Assembly: GCA_013397865.1 (NCBI GenBank)
Contig: VZTI01004623.1
Location: forward strand, 1,425,043 to 1,489,042
Reading direction: 5' to 3'
Length of the DNA: 64,000 nt
From: Struthidea cinerea
Taxonomy: Eukaryota; Chordata; Aves; Passeriformes; Corcoracidae
The notes beneath the pieces are model-generated. The model had not been told where the DNA came from. It worked only from the letters and a program-made list of their open reading frames with translations, and made no database searches. The translations under genes and the position numbers were made by a program. This document shows positions 1 to 12,603 of the stretch, piece by piece (the stretch's first letter is position 1; every line of letters begins with the position of its first letter).

Positions 1-1847
1 CTAACAAACCACAAACTGGCTGTTACCATCTCTGCTGGCTGACTCCTGGCTCCAGAAATGTCACTGCTGAAGGGTGTCTCTGAAACACTGGGGCTCTGCA
101 ACAGCCCTGAACCTAAACTCATTTGTTTTAGATGTGATTCTTTTCTTACTTGTTCTCAGAAAACCTTTCCTTTGGCAGTGTGTTTAATTTAACAGCACTG
201 AGTGCTATTTAAACACAGGAGCTTTAATTCCCTAGGTTTTGCAGAATTAAAGCCTGCTTATGTTATTTTGTTCTACCTTGTAGTTATTTTGCTCAATTTC
301 TTTTGAGGACAAGCTAACAACATTCTCCCAAGTTACAAAAATTACACAAATTATTCCTAAATCTGGCATGGAAACAGCTGGCTGTGAGCCATTTGCACTG
401 GAGGATTAAACCTTAGATTACCAAAAAAAAAAAAAGAAAAAAAAATGGGAGAAGTTCAGAAAAGCACAGAGAGATCAGATAAACCTGGGCTGTGACACTG
501 ATGTGATTGTGTGAGAGTGGGAACTCTTCCAGGAAGCTCAGCTCTTGCCCTCCCAACCAGGGCCAGAACCACCTGGGAGCAGTTTTGGCTTTTCTTCCCC
601 CAGCACTTCACTTTTCCTGCCCCTTTGTTGGTGTGAATGGAGAATTTCGATATCCAGGCTGACCTCTGAGTCTGTGTGAAGGTTCAGGGGCTGGATCCTA
701 CTGGAGGCTCAGGAAATGTCCCCACTGTAGATATTGGCTCAGATTTATCCTGTCAGCTTTGGCATCTTCCTGCCTCCATCAGATCCCATTTGCTCTCGGT
801 CTCGCCAGTGGCAAGAGGCTCTTTGGGATGGTGACTCACAGCAGGATCCTGAATCTTTGGCTTTGTTATTTGAATGATGCTCTGGAGGTTCTGAACATGC
901 TCTGGAGCCTGTTCCCACAGACTGCAGAAGAGGCTTGCAAAGATCGCAGCTCTAAGAAGGATGAATTTTTGGAATCTTGGGATGGCCGCCGGAGTGACAC
1001 GCAGACAGAGCTCTAAAGGAGCTGGGTGGGAAGGTTGGCATGGGGAGAGGATAGAGAGTGTGGGATCAGGACCTTGTAGTGCTTTCAGTGATGTGGGAGA
1101 GAAAAGCCAGTGCAGGTGCAGCCTGAGGAGCTGCAGTTTGTCTCCACACTCTTTGCTCCAGCCTTGTCCAGTGTAGTCCTAAATTCTCCTGCAGTCAGAT
1201 CTGAGGAAAAAATACCCAACCCAGTACTGTGAGTGCCTGACCGTGTGTGTGCCCTCACCCCAGAGCTCCACAGAACCTGCACTGATTTATCTCATTCCCC
1301 CTCATTTCCTGCATCCAAAGAGCCCAGTGAAATCTGCCAAGGGCTGCACTTCCTGTGAAGGACAGTGCCTGGCAATTACTTGGACAGAAGCTGAGTGTGT
1401 TCAATTTGGAGATAATTATAAATCTATTTAGGAAATCAAAGAAGCCACAACGTATTTTTAAAGCAGAGTATTTTCTACTCAATGCGGATAAAAACAGATA
1501 AACATGGCAATAAAAGAAATATTCAGCTTTCTCATGTGGGTAGTCTTCAGCACCACGTAAAAGCATTTACCCTTTACATGATTTAAAGATAACATTCTCT
1601 TATTAGATGCTGATGATTAGTCATCAGATGCAGAACAGAGCACGTACCAAAGTGAACCCACAATTATTTCACTCCAGTGGATTAATCTCTCCTTTCAGGA
1701 GCTCATCACCCAAACACTTTTGTAACATGGCCAACATATTACGAGTTCCTCAGAATTCTCTAACAGCATTGCATCATCCTAAAGCCTTTCTGTGGTGAAG
1801 CAGAAATTGGTGTTTGGCATCTCCCTTTTCCTCAGCCCAGTGCTGAT
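1..1847. other. Unique non-coding stretch, no gene seen
   Basis: I see no coding region, RNA gene or recognisable transposon here. Open frames are short and overlap on both strands. The stretch carries one A-rich tract (listed separately) and otherwise mixed-composition, bird-like unique sequence. It is either intergenic or intronic, and the sequence alone does not tell which. Confidence 0.6.
421..445. repeat. A-rich homopolymer tract
   Basis: Thirteen A, one G and nine A in a row. No recognisable retroelement body lies upstream, so I call it a simple low-complexity tract rather than the tail of a retrocopy. Confidence 0.85.
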
Positions 1848-1938
1848 GATTTATTGGGCATGGTGGGATTCAGTCAAAGGCTGGACTTGATGATTTTGTA
1901 GGTCTTTTCCAACCTTACTGATCCCATAATTCTATGAA
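1848..1938 (+). mobile_element. CR1 LINE fragment, 3' end
   Basis: This is the last ~90 bp of a chicken repeat 1 (CR1) non-LTR retrotransposon. It has the 3'-UTR words GGGCATGGTGGGATTCAGTC, GGACTTGATGAT and TCTTTTCCAACC, then a degenerate ATTCTATGA tail. The same segment appears in reverse orientation near 63.5 kb in this window, which supports the call. The copy is 5'-truncated, as most CR1 copies are, and has no coding capacity. Confidence 0.9.
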
Positions 1939-2270
1939 CCTGTTTCCATTGCACAGTCACAGAGTGCTGGGAATGTGTCCCCTTGTGCCACCAGCATCTC
2001 CCAGCTGGGCTCAGGCACCACAAGGCACGGTCATAAATCACTTTCTGACCCTATTACTGTTATTGCTGTAACCTCTGGGCAACTCCCCCTTCACATCTAT
2101 TTGTCCTGAAGTGTTCTCCAAATGAGAAATGCCAAATCCACCGATTTATGGAATCCCTTTGTAGTTCATATTAAGACAAATAAAACAGTACTGGGATTGT
2201 TTTGGGTAGGATGGCAGGGAGCAGCAAAGGCAGCAGAGGAATGAAGTGCAAGGCCGGAAAGGAACAAGAT
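1939..2270. other. Unique spacer between two CR1 tails
   Basis: Nothing recognised. This is plain mixed-composition sequence between two CR1 3' ends in the same orientation. Confidence 0.55.
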
Positions 2271-2362
2271 GTTCAAAAAAAGGTGGACGTGGCACTTCAC
2301 ATTATGGTTTAGTGGGCAGGGGGTTGGACTGGAGGATCTTGGATCATCAGCGGTTCTGTGCT
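2271..2362 (+). mobile_element. CR1 LINE fragment, 3' end (diverged)
   Basis: The order of sequence words matches a CR1 3' end: GTTCAAAAAA, then GGACGTGGCACTT, ATGGTTTAGTGGGCA, GTTGGACTGGAGGATCTTGG and a worn GGTTCTGTG tail. It shares the 'gtggcac…tggtttagtgg' segment with the copies near 27.3 kb and 28.9 kb. The CTTTTCCAACC part is largely lost. No coding capacity remains. Confidence 0.8.
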
Positions 2363-4045
2363 CCTGGGGCAGATCTTGCCCATGGGCAGGAGGGGTCTGC
2401 AGAGCCCTGGTGCCCGTGCCAGCCCCAGCGCACGTGGGAGCAGCTGTCCCCAGCTGGGTGTCCCGTCCCTGGGGAGCTGCCTGGGCTCTCCCTGGGGATA
2501 AAGAGCAAGCAGAGCTCAGCTCTGTTACCCTGCCTGGCTCGGCTGGGAGGGAAGGGGAGCTGCTGGGGTCAGTGCCCTGCAGGCACAGGGGGCTGTGCCG
2601 GACGGAGCTCCCAGGGTCCACACGGGGCCCCTGCAGAGCCCCAGCCACGTCCCCACTCCCCTCTGAGCACCCCAAGCACCCTCTGGGCTCCCCATCCACT
2701 CTGGGTGCAACTTCCATTTAAAGGCATTTTTCTCCTTGTTCAATGGCATTAAAGGCACGCTGGGAGTGCTGGGTGGTGATGCCACAGCTGTGCCAGGTCC
2801 GCCCAGAACACGACAGTGAATCAAATGAAATATGAGATTTATTGATCTTGTCTGTGCCTCATTGTTATTCACACTGAGCGAAATTCACCCCGAGGCACAG
2901 GACAAACATTAGAGTTGGGATAAACATTGCAGCTGAATGTTTTATTTGGTGAAAAAAATGCAGGTTTGAATCAGTTGCAAGTGCTTGTAAATTCATGTTG
3001 CATTTGTCAAAGGGTTTCAGTACATAAAACATTTTTCAGAAAATCAAAACATTTGCTATTGATGCTTATTAAATGCAACATTTACATTTTAAGGTCTGAA
3101 ATAGCTTTTCATTTTAAATATTAATAAGATTTACTTTGAAAGTAATACTAACCCCTGAAAAACAAACCAGTATTTTGCTAAGGTTCAAAATCAACAAAAT
3201 GCACAAATTATAAACAAATATTGAGTGACTTCAGTTTGGAAAGAAAACATAACCTATTCCAGGTTGATTCAAAATATTCCCCCATTTTTTTGGCTTAGCC
3301 CATGAGAAATCCATTACCCCAGGTCTGCTGAGCTGGAGCAGGGCGTTTGTGGCCCTTGACTGCAGACAGGAGCCCGGCGGGTGCTCCAACACCCCTTGGC
3401 CTCAGTGTAACTTTTCCGTCTCTGGGCTTGTCTTGTGCTTGTTTTTCCAAGCTTTTCCCAAGTGATGAAACTAGAGGTGGGTATCAGGATGTTGGGGTGC
3501 TGTGGCACAAACCGGTACTTAGCTGAGTATGTTGAGGCTACAGAGGAATATGTGGAAGGAATAAAATAACTAAAAGAAATGTGTTGGAGGATTATCCCGC
3601 ACTGGCAACAGATTTACATTGGTGCTACACAGAGCAGAGTCAGCTTTTTAAAAAGTCTGTAATAATTTAATGTGCATTATTAAACAATATAGATCCCGAT
3701 GCAGCTGCTGGGGCTCCTGCCTGCAACAGCAGCATCTTGTACCTTTTATTTTTAATCGCTGACTATGTTCCCCTCTGTTCATTAATCTTGCATTGAGGTG
3801 TTGCTCTGCAGTGGGCTGGCGCGGCTGCCAACGCCAACAGCGCTCCAGCACATCCTCAGGGAGGGCTGAGGCAGGGAAAACCTCCTCAGGCACCAGTTTG
3901 TGGTGTCTGTGCCCTGGGAGAGCTGGGCCAGCGGCACTGGCAGTGCTGCAGGTGCCCGTGGGGCTGCAGGTGCGGGGTCCTGTGCCGCGGTGGGGACGCG
4001 GCTCTGGGAAGGGAGAGGGGAAAGGCAGGACCTGCGTGGAGGAGA

Positions 4046-4072
4046 GGGGACAGGGCAGGAGGGTGGTTGGGG
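4046..4072 (+). other. G-quadruplex motif
   Basis: Four G-runs (GGGG, GGG, GGG, GGGG) are separated by loops of 3, 5 and 5 nt, which meets the usual G3+N1-7 rule. It sits in the GC-rich patch around 4 kb. Folding is predicted from the pattern only. Confidence 0.6.
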
Positions 4073-4810
4073 ACCCCAGGGGTGACCCTGTGCTCACAGC
4101 ACTGGGGGTTTCTGCTGTCACCATCGTCCCCTGGGAGCCCCAGGGGTCTCTCACAGAACAGCCGTGGGGTGACCTGATCCGAGCCGCCCGTGCCCGGCTC
4201 CTGCAGCTCCTCCCTGTCCAGTGGCCTCTGAACTCCATTACCGCCTCTGCCCTGGCGCTTGCACAGGGTGTTTGCACTGCAGGACACAATGGAAACAGCC
4301 CTCAAAAAGGGGAAAAGGAAAAAAAAAAAAGATTATGTAACTCTAAAGGAAAGAAAGTGGAGAAGTGTGGAGATACACTAAGACAGCCAAGGATTCATTC
4401 AATGAAATCCATCACGTTTGTCTGGGATCTGCTGAATAGGAGCCTCATCAGCTGATGGAGACTATTTTTCCAGCACCTCCTCGATCATCTGCTTTGTTCA
4501 TTTTTTCCCATCAACCATATATGGTCTCTGTGTCAAAACATCATTTTACCATTATTGTCTGTTTCCAGGATGTCTTTTATTATCCTGATCTCATTTTGCA
4601 GCCCAGAAAGTGACACAGGGTTGGCTCTATTCCCTCAGGTTTATGAAAGACTGCGGCAAGAGGGAAGAGCCTTTCTGCTCCTGCTCAGCACCAGTCCCAA
4701 GCCCGAGGCTCCCCACCAAACCCACTGGAGAAATCCAGGCTGGCCAAGTCTCCTTGGCAGCTGGACTTGCTCCTGCATGCCCACAGCTGGGGGAGATGCT
4801 TTAAAAAGCA

Positions 4811-4832
4811 AAAATAATAATAAATAATAATT
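4811..4832. repeat. AAT-rich simple repeat
   Basis: Imperfect AAT/AATA repeats over about 22 bp, just left of a reverse CR1 tail. Confidence 0.7.
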
Positions 4833-4889
4833 TAAAAAATCTGAATCCCACACAAAGTAGATGTGATGGGATCAAATTTACTTGTGAAA

Positions 4890-4945
4890 GAATAGAATCA
4901 CAGAAGCATTAATGCTGGAAATTGCCTCCAAGTCCAACCTCCAAG
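4890..4945 (-). mobile_element. CR1 LINE fragment, 3' end, reverse
   Basis: Read on the + strand this is the reverse complement of a CR1 terminus: AATAGAATCACAGAAGCATT, then a GG(A)AATTGCCTCCAAG segment and GTCCAACCTCC. Only the terminal ~55 bp are recognisable. Non-coding. Confidence 0.8.
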
Positions 4946-6039
4946 TAGTACATGAGTAATTATGTATGTAATTATAAAGTGCACATTTTTCAGCTAAACA
5001 AGATAAAGCAGGAGATGTGCTAATGCAGCCTTTCCCAGATTTATTAAATATTTTGCAGTTTAGGCCATTAAAATTTTAAAAACAGCCACAGCCAAACAGA
5101 AGGGGAGGAGAATGTTTGAAGGGTATCCTGACTTTTCCAAGTATTAATGGAAAAATGTGCCCCTGCGTTGCTATATGTGATTCTTTAGGTTCTAATCTAT
5201 CAAAGGGATGCAATTCTTAAGGTCTGGACAGTTAATTCTCTGCCCTGGAATTTACAGATCATCATAAAAAAACATTTAAGCCTTTGGGGAAATGAGTTCA
5301 GCTCCTTCAATTGCTGAATAATTAAGGGTGACCCTTGTCCCAGGCATGGTGTGTGCTATCCATCACTGCATTACCTGTCTGCTTGGCAGCATTTTGCAGG
5401 CGCTTTAGAGCTCTTATTATATGTTGTTTTTCACTTAGATGCAATTTCTTTTGTAATGAGGCAGAACTTATTTCCAGCCCCTACAGGTGCCTTTGTCAGC
5501 TCTCCAAATTGTGCATGAAGAGGCAGGTTCCCAACTGATCTCTCAATTAGGGCTCTGTTGATATTGGATAAGTGAGGGTTCACCTGGCTTGGACACAGCC
5601 TTGTCTGATTGTGGGCCAGGACCTTCACGTGAAAAACACACGTTAAAAAGGAAGGAAAGAGGTTTGGGAGTTGTTTTTTCACCCTTGACTGTACAGGCTG
5701 AGCACGTGGGCTGCTGTCTGGGGCCGAAGCTGCGGGGTGGGTTCAAGTGCTGAACACAGCCTGTGGTCACCCTCCCAGTCTGTGGATGCAAAGGTTCTCC
5801 AGGCTGTGGCAAATCCAACATCTGGGATGTTCCCAGCTGCTCTCCCAAGTCCTTACGGTCCAGGGTGCCAGGTTCCCAAGCCCTGCACTGGAAACATGTA
5901 AAGCAAATTGTGGCTGCAGCTTCCAGGGGACTGGCCTGGGGGTTTGGCTTTACCTTTAAGAAGAAAGAAATGCAGCATTTGCAGCACAGATGAGGCCCCA
6001 GTTTGCACAGCAGCGTGATCTGGTTAGGCAGGTCATTAG

Positions 6040-6330
6040 CTCAGCCTTACTGACCACAGCCCAAACGCCTAATGGAAGAAGTCTGGAAAGTGCTCCAAAA
6101 ATTATTTCCTGCTAAATCAAAAGCTGAGATGAAAGAGCGGTTAATTTACAAAGATGGGCAGAAAGTTTAATAGCAATTTAATTTTTGTGAAAGATGTGTG
6201 TGTTGCTATAGCCTGACATTATGGAGGAAATTGCAACAGTCCTGGAATCAAGCTCTGTCCGATTTTCCTCTGACTTTGGACGGTTGGGTTTTATGTGCAA
6301 CAATTCATTTGATGGCAGACTTCAAGTATT
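6040..6330. promoter_or_regulatory. AT-rich block, possible conserved non-coding element
   Basis: This block is a run of TTAAT/AATTTA-type words of high complexity, with no repeat identity and no open frame. It resembles the texture of conserved enhancers in vertebrate gene deserts. That is an impression from composition only, and no conservation data were available. Confidence 0.2.
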
Positions 6331-8479
6331 AGATTTACAGTAAAAATCGATGTGAGGTTACAGGCCCAGGCTGAGTTTATGTCACTTTGACATCACACAC
6401 GAGACTGAATCCCTGCTCCATTATCCATGCACGGAGATGGGATGGGATGGAGCTGCCCCATCTCTGACATCCCGAGCACAAACACTTTTTCCTTGTGCCA
6501 GGATTTCCCTGCCTGCTGCCAGCAGCTGCCGTCCGCCCCAGCCTTCTGGTGCAAAGCTGACCTTTTCTGACTCCTTTAGCCACTCTGCAGAACTTTAAGC
6601 AACAACAACAGCTGCTCTGGAGATGGGTCACCTCTTCTAATCTGATGGAAAAGTTTGTTTGCCGATGCGAACACATGCCCAGAGAAATTAAATCTCTGCA
6701 ATTAATCGTGTGGAAAGGATGGGAAGAGGCTGGGTGAATTCCTTAACATCTCTTAGAGACAAAAATCTTCCTTTCCATTGGTTTTCCACAGCTAGCTGCA
6801 ATTCCTTCATTTTTCACAGCATTCTCCTATATTAAAAATCTTTAGATTTATTTTCACAGCTTTAAATTTTAAAGGCAGCACTTATTGCTGTTCTTGGGCT
6901 GTGCTACTTGTGCTTTATAAAGCATTTTTTTCCAAAGGACAACTCCGTGCGTGCCAGACATGTCGCTGCCATTGATCCCAGAGACCAGGCACAAATCCAT
7001 GCATTTTTGGAGGTGTGCTGTCTAATATCAAAATGTTTGAATTAGCTTGTTACACGAGATTGCCAATGGACTGGCATCTCTCTTAATAATATTATGAGCT
7101 TTCCTAGGGAGCTGTAGCCTCTTTGGTATACATGAATTCAGTAATAACTGTAATTATTATGAAGTTAATATAAAACATGATGTCTCCCTCTGCCAATTCA
7201 AGGGCAATAAGTGTGAAAAACAGCTTTTCTTCGGATTGCACGTGGCTTGCTCTTCCCTGGGCTGTGGAGCAGCTCCCGGGTTTCCAGCAGGAAGAGCAGC
7301 TCGTTTTGCCTTTCCCAGCACTCTGGGGGATGTGGGGAACACACGCTGCTCCCCCCGGGTCCCCCCGGCTGTGCTCTAGGGGCTCCTCCCAGCCCCAGGA
7401 GCCGCTGTCCTGCTGCTCCTGCGGTTCCCAGCCCGGGGGCCCCCGGCTCGGAGGCTGGCGCTGGGAGTAATCCCATCGCTTGAGCAAATATGTGTGCTCT
7501 GGGCATTTATGGCTCTCTTGGCAGCCACCAGAACTGCGTCCATCTTCCTTTTATGTCTCCAGATTGTTCTTTAAACACAGAATTTCCTGGAGGGGGCATC
7601 CAGCCTGCCAGGCTCTCGCCGCAGCCTCGCTCTCCCTCTATTTATGACCCCTCTCGAACATCTCCACGGACTCCATTTACTTTTTAATGCAGCAGATGAA
7701 AACCAATTCTGTCAGGATTTTCTTGTGATTCTCTGCCAATGACACCATCGCGGGATGCGGGATCAGAGCCCGGCAGGAGCCGGGAGCCCTCCCGTGGGAT
7801 GCACTGCCTTCCAGAGGATCCTCCCGGCCCTTTGATGCTCGTCCTCAGATGTGCCACCACAACGCCCCGCTTGGCTCTTCCCGCAGAACGAGCTGAAGCA
7901 AACTTGATAATGAAAAGAGCCTTGATGTTCACCTGCTCCCTCTCATCCTGACAGGAAAACCAGAGACGTTCCCATTGAAATGATTTTCTGGTTGCACCCG
8001 TGTGCCCCGGTGCCGAGGGAGCACAGCTCCCCGGCCGCACTGCCGCTCTCGGGGCTCCTCCTCTGCAGGTCAACACCCCGCTCCTCTTTTAGATCAAAAT
8101 GCTGAGCACAAACCTTTGATTCATCACATCTTTTTAAGGCAAAGCTAAAAATAGCAGTTTCAAATCCTCAATCATATATAATTAGTCCTGCATTTATTTT
8201 TCAACAGATGTTCTCTCCCTGTTGCTTTCGAACGGGAGTGGTGAATGGTGTCTGTGTCTGCACGAGCAGCCAGCGAGGGAGGGACCTGCAGCACTGCAGC
8301 TTTCCCATGGGAATGCTTTAGGAATCGCTGCAGTGACTCCCCTTTGCTCCGGCCTCCACAGACACTGTTTCCTTCCCACGGACAGGGGCTGAGTTCCTCG
8401 CAGAGTTTTCACTCGAGGATTTAGAGGCATAGTCTGAGGAAATCCATTTCTCCTGCCTGGAGGGACTAAGGGAATTAAG

Positions 8480-8830
8480 ACTGCCACAAGATGATGGATC
8501 AGCAGAATTTTCCCTAGGAGATCAGATTAATAGGGACTATAGAAAAGTTGCAGTATATTTATCAAAAGAAAAAAAGAATTAAATTCCTCCTCCCACCATC
8601 AGAACTGATTGTAAATTAGGTAAATCTATTTTCCTTTAAAAGAATAATAACCATAGATCAGACTCCCAGAATCTATATCCCCGAGGGCTCTGAAAATGTA
8701 TTGAATTAATCTTGGCTACAGGAGCAGCCCAGATCTTCTGTGTTAATTATTGTGCATCTAATTTGCCTTTTATATCTGGTCTGATAAGGCACAGGAGCTT
8801 GTCAGATAAAACGAGCTGTGAGGTGAAGCA
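8480..8830. promoter_or_regulatory. AT-rich block with paired GATA motifs
   Basis: A high-complexity AT-rich block with two same-strand GATA motifs 21 bp apart: TGATAAGG at 8782-8789 and CAGATAAA at 8803-8810. A reverse TTATC lies at 8559-8563, and TTAATTATT-type homeodomain words lie between. There is no repeat identity and no coding frame. Enhancer function is inference from motif content. Confidence 0.25.
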
Positions 8831-10265
8831 GGGACTTGGGGTGATTCAGCTGTAGATCATCTAGAGTTAAAACTCTGGAGGCACAGACGAGCCTGAGGAG
8901 CGTCAAGAAGGGCCTAAGAAGTCCTAAAACCCCTTTCCACTGAAAGTCAGTGTTTGCTGCTGCCTGGCAGGGAGGGAAGAGGAGCTGCACAAAGCTGTTG
9001 TCATTTCCTCCTCTTCACTGCTGTTGTGGATTTTCCTGAATGAATTAGAGGCTGCCAGCAGACACTGTCACAGCAGAATGGCAGAACAAAAACACTTCTG
9101 AACCTGGACTTGTAATTTGCCTGCAAAAACAAAGATGCTATTAAAAGAGAGTTGTGACATTTCCTTTGCTTTCAAAGAGACTGCCAAGATTTCCAGGCTT
9201 TTGTTTCATCTTTTCCTTTCCTAGTGTTAAATTATTCCTCGTTTTCATACTGTAAATTTACATTAAGATGGCAAATGAAATGAATTAAAGTATCTGAGCT
9301 TAAAAACTTGTGGAGGCCTGGCAGCAGCAGTGGCTGTGGCTGAGGAAGAGGAACTGGAGCCTGGGTTCCCTCTCCTCCTGCCCTTGGGACTGCTGGTTCC
9401 CAGCCCTGCTCCAGCCTCTCTTCCCTTTCAGCTCCCTGTGGCTGTCTGTGTGCACATCCCTTCTCCACAGAGAGCTGGGATCTGGAGCTGTGCTGCCTCC
9501 ATCCTGGGATCCAGCAGGCCAGAGCTGATCTGCTTTCCCAGGGTTCTGTTAAAATCAGTCTCGTCAAAAAACCTGCAGTTTCTTCCTAATTCCAGTGCAA
9601 TTATCCTAGAGTGAGGGGTGTTTATTCCATTTTATCTTTTCTGTGCAGCTCTTTTATAACGAAGAGTTGGATTTCCACAAAAGCAGAGACATTTTACACA
9701 GAAGCTCTGCACCAAGGTCTGAAATGTTAAAAGCTGCTTGCTCAGTGATGGTTCCTGCAAAAATGGCAGAGGGCTGAAGGTGCTAAGCACCAACGTAAGC
9801 CTCACTTGATTCCACTGCCCATGAATGTTTTAACCTCATTTATCCTCTCAGTACTTACAGAACCATTTTACATTTGTGCACTTAAAAGATTAAATAAAAT
9901 AAATGGAGATGATTATGACTGCCCTGCAAAGCTAATGTGCAAAGGCACGGTGTTTCGTGGCTGCAGGAATTGTATTTGTGCTCTTTCCATACTCTGCAAG
10001 CTTTCCAAAGAGGGGATGATGAATCATGCAGTCTCCAGCTCTCTACTACTAATGAGAAAGCTCTTAGCAAGATGCTCTTTATGGTCCCCTCTCAAGTGAT
10101 AACCAGCGATGCTCCCCTCCTTCCGTGTCACAGGGAGATGCCGGCTGGGTGACACATGCCAGCACTGGTGCACAGCCTGCAGCTGCCTCCAGGCCTCTTC
10201 AGATCCTTGAGGTGACGTGCAGGAGATTTGGCTGTTACCCTGTTGCTCACTTCAGCTGTGGGTGG

Positions 10266-10410
10266 AAATCACAGAATGGTTATGGTTGGGAAAACCTTTA
10301 ACATCATTGAGTCCAACCATTCCCCCGGCACTGCCAAGCCCACCACCAACCCACGTCCCCAGGGGCCACGTCCACACGTCTTTTAAATCCCTCCAGGGCT
10401 GGGGACTCAA
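10266..10410 (-). mobile_element. CR1 LINE fragment, 3' end, reverse
   Basis: The + strand shows a reverse CR1 end: ATCACAGAATGGTTATGGTT, GGGAAAACCTTTAACATCAT, GAGTCCAACCATTC, then CCACGTCCACACGTCTTTTA and CCCTCCAGGGCTGGGGACTC. The last part is the reverse complement of the 'gtcaccatccctggag…aaaga' segment upstream of the 3' UTR. About 145 bp are retained, and the copy is truncated at its 5' side. Confidence 0.9.
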
Positions 10411-12198
10411 TATTGCACTTTCACGTGAATATTACAAAGCTCTGGTTTCTTTTTGCGAAACAATCCAGTTGCGATTCAAACCTGTAAAGTTTAAACTCGC
10501 CTCGAGATGATGATGGCTCACTCTGTATTTTCCTGGTTCCTCAATCCACGTCACAGCCTATGGATGCATAAGGGAAGAATTAATCCAACTCGCCATGTGG
10601 CTGGGGTTTGGAGCAAGCAACACCCGTGGCTCGCAGAGCCAGGGCTGCAGAGCGCTCTGTGTGCAGGGAGAGGGTGGCAGCCTGGGCAGGCTGGGGCTTC
10701 CCTCTCCAGAGCCATTAACTCTCACAGCTTCCCCGGGGCAGAGGCAGCTCTGGAGCCCTTCCCTGACGGCAGTGGCTGTGTGTCTGTGCGTGCTGGACTG
10801 GCGTGGGCTCCATGGACACAGAGCTGCCTGCGGGAGCCTCTGCAGGGCTCCTCAAAGCACCAAAACACACCCTGCTCCCGGCAGCCTGAGCTCCTTTAGT
10901 GCTTCTTGGGGGAAGGAGGCCTCTGTGCCCGTGCCTGTTTGATTCAGAGCTTTCCTAAATGGAACAGGAGGACAGACCTGCTTGTCAAACCCCTCTCAAA
11001 CTGCTTTTCCATCTGCTGTCACGGGTGCTGAGCTGTGCAGGCGAGCCCTTTCTCGGGTGCAGCTAATGCAGCTCCATCCCTTTGCTGTATTAATGGCATT
11101 ATTTTCCTCTGGCTGGGAAGTACTCAGGGCTTATGTTGTGACAAGATTCAAGCACTCCGTTGTCAGTCTGAGGTGCTGGATGTCTGTTTTCTCAAGTCTG
11201 CTTTGCAGCCTCAGGGGAGGGGAAGAAGATTTTTTCAAAGGCAGGGAAGCACATCACCCCCTGCCAACACCTTTGGACCCTCTTCCCTGCAAAAAGCCTT
11301 TTCTGGGAGCACCAAAGGGCTGGGACTTTTCAGGACTTTCCTACAAGTTTGTCATTCCTCATCAAACACCCATTACTTTAAGCAACTAATGTCAGATCAA
11401 GATCAAGCAACACTCTGGTCTAAACTTTATGCCTTTCCCTGTAATAATTACTGTTCAACCCAGTGCTTTATGGAGGCCTTTGACTTTACTTTGAAATAGC
11501 CATTGCTGCCTGGTGCCAAAGACAGTGACTAAAATGAAAAATCTTTGATCTAACTCAATATCGCAACTTCTTTTTTTGTGTATTAACATAATCTCTGTAC
11601 TGAAATTAATCTGTGGTGTGGCTGCAGTCTGTTGAAGATTATCTGTATTAGCATTCAAGATGATGACTTTTTTAAGCAGTAGCAGTTCTTATTTTACAAG
11701 CAGCTCCTATTTTAGGAGTGTATCTATTTCACCCTACAAAACATCCTCAGGAAAAGTTTAGGAGATATTGGCAGAGAAACTGGGTTTACTTCTTTGGATG
11801 AAATTGGCTGCAGGTGTGGCTGTGCAGCTGCTGAACTGTGCTGGAATGGTTCATGGAAAACAGATGGACAAGGCCCAGATTTCTGACCATGTTGTTCTTT
11901 ATTCCAGCCCTGGACACCAACTTGGACCCTGCAGTGAGACTCCAAAGCGGATGGAGGCGCAGCAGCTTCTCAGCTCAGCTGGTTCAGGTAACAGGTGACT
12001 CCTGGGGTGGCAGAGGAAGGACCGGGTTGGGAAGGCTGGAAGGGAATTAGTGAAGCACACCCCCCCCATGTAGGGCTGTCACCTGCATGGGCTGAGGAAC
12101 TGATGGGTGCCTGCAAATTATCCTGAAAATGCGTTTTTAGCGAGGAGGATACGCTCAATGCCTGCTGCCTGATGGGTGGGTGTGGCCTGGTGTGTGGC

Positions 12199-12222
12199 CA
12201 GGACAGGACAGGACAGGACAGA
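12199..12222. repeat. (GGACA)n microsatellite
   Basis: Four perfect tandem copies of GGACA plus partial units at each side. Confidence 0.9.
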
Positions 12223-12603
12223 GTAGCTGTTGAGTGTCACCACGGGGCTCACCCCAGCTTGTCCTGCCTGCTGGTGCCATGTGCCTCCTGAGGAGGGTTT
12301 GCTCCCAGCCGTGTGATGCTGGAGGGCTCGGCCCAGGCTGGGCTGACAGATCTGGCAGCACAGGTGCCTCATTCCAGGTGGGTTTCAGCTGGAAAAGCAT
12401 CCATGATTTATCCTGTGAAGATCAAACCTCTCGCGGGGCTCCCTCCTGCACTGCTCTGCTTTTCCTTCATGATATCCCTTGAGTCAGAAGCATTCAGCTG
12501 CTTGCAGAGGCCTGGAGATCTTGTTTTGCAATGAGAAATTGAATTATCAGGAGGAAAAATATCGGCTATACATAAAACATCAGAACACATTTAATTTGGG
12601 GCC

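Larger units (their letters stand above)
2363..4889. other. Unique non-coding stretch with GC-rich patches
   Basis: Two GC-rich patches (about 2.39-2.71 kb and 3.79-4.30 kb) produce long overlapping open frames on both strands. Their proteins are Gly/Pro/Ser/Arg-rich with no domain I recognise, so I treat them as compositional artefacts. Between the patches lies AT-rich DNA (about 2.9-3.3 kb). No gene is supported. Confidence 0.6.
4946..10265. other. Unique non-coding stretch, mixed composition
   Basis: No gene recognised. AT-rich blocks that look like conserved non-coding DNA (about 6.04-6.33 kb and 8.48-8.83 kb, listed separately) alternate with GC-rich DNA at about 7.23-8.06 kb. That GC-rich part yields overlapping, low-complexity open frames with no recognisable domain. 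Confidence 0.55.

Noticed and set aside
421..445. A-rich tracts (here and at 31558-31616) as tails of processed retrogenes
   Set aside because: No recognisable retrocopy precedes either tract and no target-site duplication was seen.
3648..4455. Open frames of about 213-220 codons on both strands around 4 kb
   Set aside because: They are mutually overlapping in a GC-rich patch, low in complexity (Gly/Arg/Pro/Ser) and match no domain I know. Stop codons are simply rare in such DNA.
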